In this document: piece after piece, positions 54,430 through 64,000 of the stretch
Layout: each line of letters starts with the position of its first letter
Numbering within the stretch: the first letter of the stretch is position 1
Assembly: GCA_021596325.1 (NCBI GenBank)
Contig: JAKGDA010000032.1
Coordinates: 186,001 to 250,000, forward strand
Direction: 5' to 3'
From: Parafenestella ontariensis
Taxonomy: Eukaryota; Ascomycota; Dothideomycetes; Pleosporales; Cucurbitariaceae
DNA: 64,000 nt
Program-made: the position numbers and the translations under genes
Notes under the pieces: generated by a model
Database searches by the model: none
Seen by the model: only the letters and a program-made list of their open reading frames with translations
Told to the model about the DNA's origin: nothing

Positions 54430-54917
54430 TTCAGAGACAACGTCTCGCCGCATTCTTGACCAACTCGAACCGACTCAAGGGTCAGATCAGCGGCGGCCAC
54501 AGTCCTGGCACATCGGACTTCAATGGGCTCCTAGCGGGTGATGAGCAGCTCGAGTACCTCCGCAATTTTGGAATGATCTTCGCTTACTGGAACCACGCCG
54601 ACATTTGGGCTTCATGGTGCGCCAGTTACAATGGCATGCGCACCGTCTTGCAACAATTCGACACAGCCTACGGAGGGGCAAACCCTGTCCCGGCCAATCT
54701 GGCGCAGAAGTGGGCGACGTTCAATCGACAGGAGCTCAACAACATTGCGAGAATAGGTAGAGAGTATGTGGACCTATTGTACAGCACAAAGAAGCCGGTT
54801 GGCGGAATCTGGGGTAATTGGTGGGATCTCAAGTGGTACACGGTGATGACTGCGCCGATTGTGAATCAGCGTTCGTACATCAAGTTCACTCAGACTTGCG
54901 CAAATTTGCCGCCTTGA
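54430..54917 (+). pseudogene. Orphan coding fragment without start
   Basis: A frame open from about 54430 (preceded by a stop at 54424-54426) and ending at TGA 54915-54917 encodes convincing protein sequence (QRLAAFLTNSNRLKGQ, LRNFGMIFAYWNHADIWASW, NNIARIGREYVDLLYS, GGIWGNWWDLKWYTV). It has no ATG before about residue 46 of the open stretch. It looks like the C-terminal part of a longer gene whose 5' half is gone, or a gene whose first exon lies elsewhere. An ATG at 54425 opens only a 39-codon frame out of phase. Family unknown. Confidence 0.4.
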
Positions 54918-55397
54918 TTGAACGCTGAGAGACATATTAAGAGGGAGTGTACTGCGGATTAGCATTACTGAGTATGTTCAGGCAGAAACTAATCCATCCT
55001 GCTTGCAACATCATCGAATGTGTAGCTATAACAACTATACGATGACGACTGACTTGTTGCGCGCCGAGTTATCAGAGACATTGCAGCCTATTCTTCAGCC
55101 AAATTTTGCATAATATTGTTTTCTTAGCGTATTCCATGTTTGGTAAGTAAATTTCTATGTTTGGCCCTAAATTGCTTCAAATGCCTATGGCGCATAATTG
55201 TGGCTGCGGCGTGGCGCTTAGTACCCTTCACCTCCGAGCATTTTACAGCCATGGCTGCCTAAGCTTCGCCGCACCGCGCACACTATAAACTACCATACAT
55301 TGTTCTCTCAGAATATACTACACTCTCCTTGGATCACTATACAACCGAAGCCCATCGTTATTCAAAACCTCGCTTTACCGGTCACAATCAACGAAAA
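54918..55397. other. Intergenic
   Basis: AT-rich sequence between the orphan fragment and the next gene. The last 200 bases, with CT-rich runs, are presumably promoter. Nothing else was recognised. Confidence 0.45.
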
Positions 55398-56888
55398 ATG
55401 GAATTGGGACGGTTTGTTGTCTCCGTGAATACGTATGGTGTAACTGGCTAATTCCTCAGGGACATGGAATCAGGACGCAGCCGCACCAAACCACTGATAC
55501 CGGAACCTTTCCAGACGCTTTTGATATCTACGCTATCGCCCATTTCGCGTACTCCAAGGTTGGCAGGATGCAACTTTTGCCCTGACCTAGATGTACCACA
55601 CTATTCAACGAGGATAAGCGAAGGGAAACAGAGAAATATCGATCAGCGGGCACGACGTTTGGAAAAGCGAGCTATTCAGAATCAACATTACAACGCCTCT
55701 GAGTTCAATTGGGAAGCAGATGCGTGGCACGACGTGTTCGGTCTGATCAGGAACGATGACACTTTTCGAATGTTGTCTCCCTCGTATTCATTCATATACC
55801 ATGAATGCTCATATTGAAACGGGCTAACTATGAATTTAGAGACAAGAGACCGTACGAATTTGTTGAGAGGGACGCGAACGACAATATACTCGTGAAAAGG
55901 CGCATCCCTGACGCCACGATGGGCCTCAAGTCGTACGAGGACTCGGCTCTTGAACAGGGATACTATTGCGAGGTGCCCGCTTGTAAAAAGAATCACGACA
56001 GCATGCAACCCCATGAATCTTTGTCAAAAGACCGCATCCATGCGCAGATGCACAATTGGGAGTGTGGATTGATAGTCGACGGCATATGGGGCGAGTCAAA
56101 TCTCATATTTCCATTCTCCGTCTACGAAGCCAAAAAAAGCGCTGCGACTTGGGAGCAGGCTGAAGAGCAGATCTATCATGCCTGTAGAACTTACCTGGCT
56201 ATGCTGGACGATCTGGCTCGCGATCCGACGGACGTCACCAAATACCAATCCGACGAGAGCAAGCGTTATCAACTCTTTGCCTTTACCTCTTGTGGGTCAT
56301 ACTGGAAGGTATATATCGCGTGGTGCTTCTTAGATGGCTGTGTGAGTTTTCATTCCCACACGTGTGATTTGGGTAATGGCTGATCATGAAATTCAGCACG
56401 TCGAAACGATCTGGGACGGCGACGTCCAAGAATACAGCTGCGCTTACGATTTGATCTGCATTGTCGATCAGATTCATGAATATGCTGCCCATCAGCACCG
56501 TGAATTTGTCATTGAACATCTCGAGCCATGGCTCCGGCATGCCGAAGAATGCAGCTTGAGCTACGCCAAGGACGTTCTCGGACTCGACCCAGAGGAAACT
56601 CCCGAAACTCCTCCTACTCCGGAATGGTCTAAACTCAAGCCCGCATCGAAACAGGCTAGAATGGCTAAAAGCGCTGAAACTCGTAGACATAAGAAGAACA
56701 AAATTCTAGAGTCTACCCTCTACAACAAAACTGACCGGTCAGCGCAGACATTGCAAGAGAAGGAACTGTCCAAGCAGCTAGATGCGGCTCTAGTTCGCAT
56801 ACAGCGGGGCCGTGGACGTCCAAAGAACAAATTTACCAAACGTCAGTCCCCAGGGCGCCGTGGACGACTTAGAAAAGGCGAAAACTAA
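55398..56888 (+). CDS. PD-(D/E)XK nuclease-like protein with AT-hook-like tail
   Basis: Four exons (55398-55411, 55460-55783, 55840-56341, 56397-56888) give 444 codons (443 residues). The second intron uses a GTATTC donor and could instead use GTTGTC (five codons earlier). Around residues 185-215, HNWECGLIVDGIWGES and IFPFSVYEAKKS give D193, E209 and K211 in D-X15-E-X-K spacing, the core of PD-(D/E)XK nucleases, followed by a predicted helix (WEQAEEQIYHACRTYLAM) and KRYQLFAFTSCGSYWKVYIA, again typical of the fold. The C-terminus has RGRGRPKNKFTKRQSPGRRG, AT-hook-like. Fungal genomes carry many such uncharacterised proteins. Nuclease activity and any genome-defence role are inference. It is followed in the same direction by the zinc-cluster-like gene. 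Confidence 0.72.
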
Positions 56889-57224
56889 GCAGACTTATGA
56901 CGAGTCTAATAGAACATCCGGTGCGATCGCGCAGTTACGCGCCTCCTTTCTTCGCCGTCGCAGTCGAAACTATCGCCCTTGAAACCACAGTCACTAAGAT
57001 GAACAGTTTCCTTTTCCCTTGAAACTAGTGAGCGGGCGTAATTCATGATTAAGTCGCGTCGCGAAGATTCGGTGAGGTCCTCGAAGTTTTCCCCCGCATG
57101 TCGAGCTAGCGTATCCGCCTTCACCGTGAAACAACCCAGCTCTATTACCTTTTCTCGGTATAGAACCTCGACACCTCAACAACACCGACAATTGCACACT
57201 TGAACACTCCACTCCTCTTTTCGT
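56889..57224. other. Short intergenic, promoter of zinc-cluster-like gene
   Basis: A 336-base gap between same-strand genes. The open minus-strand frames across it lack domains. No repeat seen. Confidence 0.45.
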
Positions 57225-58247
57225 ATGGGTAACACAAGATTTGAGATCGCGCGGGGTGCACAGGAAGAGAAGGTGGACACTCCGGAACGCATCGCGGGAT
57301 GGCTAAAGGAATTGCATATGAATGGCAACGACGAGGATGTGAGCGAAGTAGACGATAATCCCAGGAAACAGAAAGAGAAGGCTGAGACGGCTACCCCGCC
57401 GCGGAAAGGGTCTACGCATGAGGCTCATGACGAACTATCGCCCACTGATACTTCGTTCTCTGGCCCTAGTATCTTCGATTCGCCTCTGCGCAAGTATCAT
57501 TTCCCTGGGCGTCCGGGTACAATCGATAATGATATTTTTGACGACCTATCCGACATCACTAGCATATCCAGCGACAATAGGGAAACGATTCGGAAGGAGG
57601 AGCACTCTTTGGAGAGTGTTGATCAACTGGCCTCACCCTACGATGCTGCGTATACAAGTGTACAGCCAGCCAGTATCACATCACACGACCCTCCATCAGA
57701 CATTGACGAGATATTTGAAGATGGCTGCAACCCAAATATTTCACTGGACATTGAATCTCGTGACCCCAACCAACCGCGCATGGTATGGATAGCATCTTGC
57801 CTACAATGCACGCTAGCCGGCCTCTCCTGCTCACGCACACCACCAGCGTGCTCGAGATGTAAACGAAAAGGCAACGCAGATGTTTGCCTTCTTCAGCGCC
57901 GCTGGTTTCCAGAGGAGATAGCACAGCCGAGTGGATCGACATACGCACTCCCGATCCTATTGAAGCTTAAAGGCGAAGATGAGGGCGTATGGGAGAGGAA
58001 ACGAGACTTGGCTAACGAGGTACGCTGCTTTTAGCTAGGCTTGGAGTTTAGGAATGTATACTAATTAGCTGAGTAGCTATATGAGAAGTGGCTCGCCGAG
58101 CTGGATAGGAAGAATTGGGTTCTTCCAGGCGTTGAGAGCCCACGTGGCGGGTATCCGGTCATTGGCCGTAGTGTGCGGGTCTTGCATCCAGGTGAGGGAA
58201 GTGGCCAGGTGGTGCATGCAGAAATGATCGTCGACATGGCTGCTTGA
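57225..58247 (+). CDS. Uncharacterised protein with C-terminal zinc-cluster-like motif
   Basis: Two exons (57225-58019, 58077-58247) give 322 codons (321 residues). The first 185 residues are mostly polar and low in hydrophobics, so probably disordered (KQKEKAETATPPRKG, SDITSISSDNRET). Then SCLQCTLAGLSCSRTPPACS-RCKR...C gives cysteines 192, 195, 202, 209, 212 and 221: C-X2-C-X6-C-X6-C-X2-C-X8-C. That is near the Zn2Cys6 pattern but placed late in the protein and with unusual last spacings. After it come RRWFPEEIAQPSG, LKLKGEDEGVWERKRDLANE and, past a 57-base intron, LYEKWLAELDRKNWVLPGVE. I do not recognise the family; DNA or RNA binding is inference. It lies 336 bases after the nuclease-like gene. 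Confidence 0.7.
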
Positions 58248-58522
58248 ATTGATCCAATGGCGTCAAGGGATTGAGCTAAGGCGTTGAGGCTTGGCTTTGG
58301 GTGTATGGATGACTTGGTGGGTGGGTTGCGGAAGATACCCACGTATATCTTGGTTTATATATCTGCCATCTAGCACCTATCTGGGAAGTCGAGTAATAGG
58401 TCGCGGGTCATCGTACACCGTTTGGGCTTTCGTTAATGACTGGACGGGCATGTACAAGCATTCGCAATAGTACTTGACCAATAACTGGCCCATCCAAATT
58501 TCCACCTTTACAGCTTTTGCCT

Positions 58523-59458
58523 CTACAGCTTTGCTACACCTGTGCCACCTGTCCCTGTACCTCTCACCAACTCCTCCACCGCAATCTCACTCGTCATCAA
58601 AATGCACGTATCTCTTAGACTCGGCACTCGATGCCTCTTATTGACCTCTTGATACTCCCTATCCGCAAGCATATCTCGAAAATGCAAAATACTTGGGTAA
58701 TGCGCAAGAGCGATCTCGTCCCAATCACCACCACCTGCACCTGCACTGTCCACAACCTCGCCCTTGCGATCGATATCAACGCCCGCCACAGTCCCGGAAT
58801 CAAGCTCCGCCGGTTTCTTAGAAGGAGTAGGAGCCGGAACGCCATTAACATGCGTCACATTCCCCACAATCTTCGCGTTTCCCCCATGCCTTGCGCCAAT
58901 CGACTTTGCAAATGCAGCGCCGTATTTGAGGTACTCGGACTTCAGACCGGGTTTGAAGGCAAGTAGGTTGAACATTGATACCGCCCCTTTCCCTTCTTTG
59001 CCACTATTCTGGACAAAGGCGTCGATCCATGCGTTCAGTTCGGCGCTTAGTTCAAGGTTCTGCGCCGAGTCCGTGGTTGTCTTGTTGACGTTGTCTCTAG
59101 GGTCGCTGAGTGCCGGCACAGAAGAGGGATCGGGATGTAACAGTCCCCTATTCTTTGCGTGAAATTCTTGTGTAAGACGCGACGGTACGCCGGCAGTTAC
59201 ACTCCATTGATCGCTAACCAGAGTCGCGAGTGCTGGGGGAAGCAGATCAATAGCAGGCAGGATGAGTAGGATATCCCAGGCAATGTTGCGGGCTAGCAGG
59301 TGTTCGGTTGAGAGCTGTGTGGGGAGGATAATCCATCTTATTACGCGGGATACTACGAGCGGTGATAGATTTGTGGATTTCAGAGTTGAGAGGAAGGTTA
59401 GGACCGGGTTGGGGGTTGTGCGGTGGAGGGCGAGGAGGTGCAGCGTGCAGAGTGGCAT
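58523..59458 (-). CDS. DUF1330-like protein with hydrophobic N-terminus
   Basis: Intronless from ATG 59456-59458, 311 residues. The first about 85 residues hold hydrophobic runs (CTLHLLALH, NIAWDILLILPAIDLLPPALA) that may be a membrane segment or a buried helical domain. The C-terminal region has AVSMFNLLAFKPGLKSEYLKYG, then an insertion, then WDEIALAHYPSILHFRDML and REYQEVNKRHRVPSLRDT. These are typical of DUF1330 dimeric alpha-beta barrel proteins. Function in fungi is unknown. Upstream frame continues only with GTG, so this ATG is preferred; a missed upstream exon is possible. Confidence 0.7.
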   Translation of the reverse strand: MPLCTLHLLALHRTTPNPVLTFLSTLKSTNLSPLVVSRVIRWIILPTQLSTEHLLARNIAWDILLILPAIDLLPPALATLVSDQWSVTAGVPSRLTQEFHAKNRGLLHPDPSSVPALSDPRDNVNKTTTDSAQNLELSAELNAWIDAFVQNSGKEGKGAVSMFNLLAFKPGLKSEYLKYGAAFAKSIGARHGGNAKIVGNVTHVNGVPAPTPSKKPAELDSGTVAGVDIDRKGEVVDSAGAGGGDWDEIALAHYPSILHFRDMLADREYQEVNKRHRVPSLRDTCILMTSEIAVEELVRGTGTGGTGVAKL

Positions 59459-59821
59459 AGCGAGAGAAATGAATTTAACTACGAGGTAATTAATCACAAG
59501 ACTGATGAAAACCAGACAGTTGATTGATAATTATTGTTGAGAGGAAGTCTTAGTCCATGAGTTGAGAAGTCGACGTGAATGACGTAAGCGTGGATTAGAT
59601 TGCCGAGGCTCAAGATGAGGAGTAAGAGACGACTTCCATATCGCTATCGCCGAGCATATCACTCGCATACGACTATAAGATATGGAAGGCAATTCCTCCT
59701 ACTCTATGTGCCTGCTCTCGTAGTACTGCGTTGATGTAAGCCTCATGGTTTCCATTTTCAGTCATCGCGGCTTTCGGCCCGCACGACCTAAGCTTACAGG
59801 GCCTTCCAACGGTCATATATT
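59459..59821. other. Divergent intergenic region
   Basis: Promoter-side sequence between two divergent genes. No coding sequence, RNA or repeat was recognised. Confidence 0.45.
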
Positions 59822-60927
59822 ATGATACTTACCCCCAGGATGAGCCTGCTTTCCAAACACCCCAAAATGGAACCAAAACCCTACATCAATCCGGGCCCTA
59901 TGGGCTATGCCACCAAAGAAATAGCTAAAATGACAGTCTGGCGTGGTCACGCGGTGTTCACCATCACAGTCGAGACCATGCGGGTCAAGGGCACAGGCTT
60001 TGGTAAAGCGCTCCTACAACTGATAGAGTCAACTGAAGAGAGAATGTTTAACAGCAACTCGTCACTCCCAAATCCTATTGACCTGGTTTATTAACACGAA
60101 AGACTGGCGCCGCAGACGTCGCTTCAGGACCTCAGTCTTGAATGTTTTCTCCACGCGCCTACCTACCACCTCAAGCTTGTCGACGCAGGAAACACCGAAG
60201 ATGTACGCATTGAAGGGGCCGATGAGTGTTTGTACATGCCGGCTTTCTCCATGGTCCCTATGCGCACTGTCGACTTGCCTGAAGGATGTAAAGCACTCCC
60301 TCAGTTCCCGGCAAGCAGGATCTGTATCGATCCCATCAACGCTGGAGAGAAATCTCTTGATTGGATTCAAGGACAGGTTGTAACAGCGGAAGGCGCAGCA
60401 ATGTACTTCAAACCGCGAATGGAATGTCGTGAGCCAGAATTCGAGCGTGAGCTCAGCATCCTGTCACGCATCGACGAAGCTGGTCTGAGAAATCGGATCC
60501 GAGTTCCTCAACTAGAGGGTATCGTGGTATCGGGCAAGAACGGAGAAACAACCATGGGCATATTGATGACCATGATCACCTCACCGAAAATGGGATCCCG
60601 TTTGGACAGCCCGTGCTTTCATGGTATGCTCGAATTTCACAAAACGTGGGAAGAACAAGTCACTGCTATCGTGCAGGAGCTGCATGCCCATGGCATTGTG
60701 TGGGGAGATGTCAATCCATCCAACGTTTTATTGACGAGGCAATGGACGCTTGGGTCATTGACTTCGGTGGTATGAACAATGCGGAGTTTGTAGACGAAGA
60801 AAACCGCGAGACTATCGAGGGCGACAAGCAGGGTATAATGCGACTGTTCCAGAAATATTTACCCAGTCGTTTCAAGGCGCAGGAAGAGGATCAGTCCCGA
60901 CGCGAGGTCCCAACCATCGATGGATAG
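59822..60927 (+). pseudogene. Protein-kinase-like gene with frameshift in the catalytic loop
   Basis: The 5' end is uncertain: one frame opens at 59822 and a plausible intron (GTTTAA...AAAG, about 60047-60103) leads to the main frame. Clear coding starts near LAPQTSLQDLSLE and runs through ADECLYMPAFSMVPMRT, FERELSILSRIDEAG and GIVVSGKNGETTMGILM to HGIVWGDVNPSNV. That keeps the HxD-type Asp and Asn of a kinase catalytic loop. At 60726-60729 (TTTT) the frame breaks: the next frame gives IDEAMDAWVIDFGG, holding the DFG motif, then the C-lobe and a stop at 60925-60927. One missing T or two extra bases explain it. No intron fits. It is either a decayed fungal kinase-like gene or a sequencing error. 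Confidence 0.6.
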
Positions 60928-60955
60928 CTCTATTTTGCTTTAAAGACCAAGTACA

Positions 60956-61573
60956 TCACTGCCCGCCCCTCGTCTTCCTATACCCCTCCTGGACCTCAGC
61001 AGCAGTAGCTACATAACATCTACTGGCAATCTCTCCCAAAACCACTTCATGCACATGTGGCTTTGAATCAGCAACCGCATCAGAGATGATCGTAACCACA
61101 TATTCGTCATCGGTAGCTGTAACCATAGTCCTCATAACACACCCCGAAGTACTCAACCCCGTAAGGAACAAACTCTTGATACCCTTCTCCTGCAAATACT
61201 CTTTTAGGCCCGGAGACTTCAACGCAGAGACATGCCCAGCCCGCCGCGTGAACGTAACATCGTTTCCGTAATCTTGGAGGAGCTCGGCTGGCTCCTCGCC
61301 GCCGTCGGTTCTCATAGCGTCGATGATTCCAGAGACCCTGGCGCCGTCTTTACACGTCGGAAAGGCAGTTTTGTGGAGATCAAGCACGCAGTGGATCACT
61401 GGGATACCTTGCGACTTTGCCCAAGTGCGCAATTCGGCGGCCACTTTGAGCGCCGCAGGACCTTTGGGGCCGCTGACTCTCTGAACGAACATGTTGTGGA
61501 AGTCGAGGAGTAGGACGGCAGTTTGAGAGGTGCTATAGTAGCCCGGCGTAGTTGCGTCTGATGCATCGAACAT
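60956..61573 (-). CDS. Isochorismatase-family cysteine hydrolase
   Basis: Intronless, 205 residues, starting at ATG 61571-61573. The family hydrolyses amides or vinyl ethers with a Cys-Asp-Lys triad. Seen: VLLLDFHNMF with Asp24, GIPVIHCVLDLH, FTRRAGHVSAL in the segment where the catalytic Lys normally sits (here Arg110/Arg111), and TGLSTSGCVMRTM with Cys145, then DAVADSKPHVHE. The Lys replacement is unusual. It is convergent with the broken kinase-like gene (28-base gap) and divergent from the MFS gene. Confidence 0.88.
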   Translation of the reverse strand: MFDASDATTPGYYSTSQTAVLLLDFHNMFVQRVSGPKGPAALKVAAELRTWAKSQGIPVIHCVLDLHKTAFPTCKDGARVSGIIDAMRTDGGEEPAELLQDYGNDVTFTRRAGHVSALKSPGLKEYLQEKGIKSLFLTGLSTSGCVMRTMVTATDDEYVVTIISDAVADSKPHVHEVVLGEIASRCYVATAAEVQEGYRKTRGGQ

Positions 61574-62071
61574 GGTCGAAGCTGTTTCCGTGGTTATCCT
61601 TTATGATGTTTTGATTGACTTGAATTAGTTCAAGTTTATAAAAGCGTTGAAATGACCAGAGAATAAAGAGATTCTTTATTCCTGATCAGAGACGTTTTAT
61701 ACTCGAAGTCATGATAGCCTGCGACGTACAACAGGGTCCACACCTGCCTCTGGAATTCGGTCTACAGATCCGGGGATAAGAACACACGAACAACACGATG
61801 GTGCCTATACCCGCCGCACCCTGGTTAATCTTCGACCGAGAACGCGACTTTCGCTTTTGGGGTGTTAGGCTCGGCGTTCCACCTGTAGACCCCGGCGGAT
61901 ATAAAGAACAGGAAGCGCGCTACGTCCGCCGGCCAACTTTTGTAAACCAAACTACCATAGGTAGGCCGAAAAGGAACACAGTATGAATAAACATACTACA
62001 ACCAATGCTCAACCTCAAGCATTATCTTTTGATATGAAGCTATCTCTTTACAACTGAGAATACTGGCAGCC
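61574..62071. other. Divergent promoter, hydrolase / MFS transporter
   Basis: A 498-base region upstream of both genes, so both may share control. A short plus-strand frame at 61798-61986 lacks features. No repeat or RNA gene was seen. Confidence 0.45.
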
Positions 62072-63974
62072 ATGTCACCGTCAAATGGCTCAAATTCGAA
62101 ATTGCAGGAAGCAACGAGCCTTCCACCGACCAACACAGCAGCACGTGAAATCAAGGACACCGCAATGCGAACCCCCGACGACCAACAAAAAGATGACTCA
62201 ACCCACGGCATTGAACTATTAGCTCAAGATGGTCCGCCCAACACAGTAGTGTCGCCTTCCGTTCTTGAAGAAGGCGAGACTCTACCCACGGAACCCTCTG
62301 AGCAGCAGCAACATCCAGACACGACCGAAGAACCCCCATATAGTGTCCTCAGCGAACCAGTCAAAATCACCATCATCCTCAGCGCTTCCTTCGCCGCAGT
62401 CATTTCCCCCCTCTCCGCCAGCATGTACTATCCCGCTCTAGACTCGCTAGCACACGACTTGCACGTATCGCTGTCAGCAATAACGTTGACAATCACAACA
62501 TACATGGTAAGTCCCTACACAGTGCTCTCATCGCCGTAATCTTGAATTTTGCAATCCCGCATACCCATGTATCCAAATGGAACGTGCGTTCATCTACCTA
62601 TGGTACCATTTTAACTAACGCTTGTTGTTGTTTTCAACATAGATATTCCAAGGCCTAGCCCCCTCCCTCACAGCCTCATTCTCCGACATCCACGGCCGTC
62701 GCCCCGCCTACATAGTCTGTTTCGCACTCTACACGGTCGCAAACATCGGCCTGGCAACCCAACGCTCCTATTCCGCACTAATCGTCCTCCGCTGCCTGCA
62801 AAGTTCCGGCAGCAGCGGAACAATCGCACTCGCTAGCGCAGTCGTATCCGACGTTTCGACGCGGGCGGAGCGCGGTAAATACATCGGGTATGCGTCGCTG
62901 GGCGTGACGTTGGGGCCTGCGCTGGGGCCGGTGATTGGCGGGCTGCTGGATGAGAAGTTGGGTTGGAGATGGATTTTTTGGTTCTTACTCATTATCGCAG
63001 TTTTGTTTTTGAGCATTATTGTAGTTATGTTGCCGGAGACGGGTCGCGCTGTTGTGGGGAATGGGTCGATTCCCGCGGCGAGGTGGAATCAATCGGTGTG
63101 GCAGTACGTCCAGCAGCGGCGGGGTGGGAAGGTTGAGGATCGGAATGCGGATTTGAACACGATTAGGAAGGGGAAGAGGAGATCGATTAATCCGCTGGCG
63201 TCGTTGAAGATTGCTACGGAGAAAGAAGCAGGGTTAATCCTTTGGTACGGCGCGCTGCTCTCCGCGGGCTATCTCACCGTGCTGAGCACGCTTTCCACAC
63301 AACTCCACGCGCGGTACGGATTCGACTCGGCGACAGTCGGACTATGCTACCTACCAATAGGCGTGGGCACTCTGACAGCTCGCTGGACCGTCGGCCGCAC
63401 GCTCGATTGGAACTTCCATCGCGTAGCGCGTCTGCACAACCTTCCCATCATTAAGAACCGACAACAAGATATCGCCAAGTTCCCCGTTGAGCTTGCTCGA
63501 CTGCAAGTAACCATTCCCCTGATCTTCTCGTCCTGCCTCGCCATCGTCGCCTATTCATGGGTCATGGAGTACAAGACCAATCTCGCCGGTCCGCTCATCA
63601 TGCTTTTCTTCGTCGGACTCTGTGTATCAGGCGCGTTCGGCGCCCTTACTACGCTGGTCGTGGATATAAATAAAGACTCGCCAGCCACGGCTGTAGCTGC
63701 GAACAACCTCTTCCGTTGTCTCCTGGCCGCAGGTGCTACTGCCCTGGCGAATCCTCTTATTGAACGCATTGGCATTGGTTGGACGGGGACGTTCATTGCA
63801 TTCCTCTGGGTTCTGTTCAGCCCTATGTTGTATGTGGTGAGTAAGTATGGGATGGGGTGGAGAGCTGAAGCGCACGCAAGGACAGAAGAGAAAGAGAAAG
63901 AGAGAGAAAGAAATTTGACAGCGGAAGACCCAGAAGCTGGTGACAACGGAACCACAGGTATCTTAAAACAATAA
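62072..63974 (+). CDS. MFS transporter (DHA1, QDR/Dtr1-like)
   Basis: Two exons (62072-62506, 62643-63974) give 589 codons (588 residues). A polar cytosolic N-terminus of about 100 residues precedes twelve predicted membrane helices in two halves. Seen: ILSASFAAVISPLSASMYYPAL (start of helix 1); SDIHGRRPAYI, matching MFS motif A; IVLRCLQSSGSSG, near motif B; GYASLGVTLGPALGPVIGG, a clear motif C of proton antiporters; LLDEKLGWRWIFWF; and a long central loop (RNADLNTIRKGKRRSINPL). The second half has STLSTQLHARYGFDSATVGL. Homologues export drugs or small organic molecules, or load spore-wall precursors. Substrate unknown. It is divergent from the isochorismatase-family gene, which is weak evidence for a linked role. 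The window ends just after its stop. Confidence 0.9.
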
Positions 63975-64000
63975 AGGAATCACAACTGAATCTGAGTGAG

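Overview
This window looks like nuclear chromosomal DNA from a filamentous ascomycete, most likely a dothideomycete of Pleosporales type. That placement is inference, resting on gene content (Atg101, Mmm1, Orc2, Vps45, a fused BioD-BioA protein, fungal Zn2Cys6 and DDT/WHIM proteins), on many 45-65 base GT...AG introns with CTNAC-like branch sites, and on gene density. No prokaryotic operons, transposons or CRISPR arrays were seen. Exon joins were read by hand and checked by reading phase. For every multi-exon gene called intact, the listed exons sum to a whole number of codons.

Left part (1-16.9 kb): ATG101 (autophagy initiation, minus), then a 12-exon secreted protein of about 1331 residues with an SGNH hydrolase domain at each end and FG-GAP/VCBS repeats between them (minus). 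ORC2 (plus) follows, convergent with a T5orf172/GIY-YIG-type protein (minus). Next come an intron-containing tRNA-Gly(GCC), 2.7 kb without a convincing gene, and a 745-residue protein of unknown family with a duplicated beta-rich C-terminal module.

Biotin cluster (17.5-23.4 kb): fused BioD-BioA (minus) and KAPA synthase BioF (plus) share a 355-base divergent promoter carrying CCAAT and TGAGTCA elements. Biotin synthase BioB (minus, with a mitochondrial-type leader) follows. These genes cover KAPA to biotin. A tRNA-Gly pseudogene and a short tandem duplication lie beyond, then a tannase/feruloyl esterase gene that seems broken by two small indels.

Middle (28-52.8 kb): copper amine oxidase, a fungal multi-pass membrane protein, an SDR oxidoreductase, MMM1 (ERMES), a DDT/WHIM chromatin protein with a Pro/Gln-repeat tail, a BAR-domain protein, a Zn2Cys6 transcription factor, an NAD(P)-binding epimerase-like protein and VPS45. 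Most are conserved housekeeping genes.

Right part (53-64 kb) looks more accessory: a predicted N-myristoylated pseudokinase, an orphan coding fragment, a PD-(D/E)XK-nuclease-like protein with an AT-hook tail, a protein with a C-terminal zinc-cluster-like motif, a DUF1330-like protein, a kinase-like gene with a frameshift in its catalytic loop, an isochorismatase-family hydrolase and an MFS (DHA1-like) transporter. The most interesting items are the double-SGNH protein, the unknown 745-residue protein, the nuclease/zinc-cluster pair and the broken esterase and kinase-like genes.
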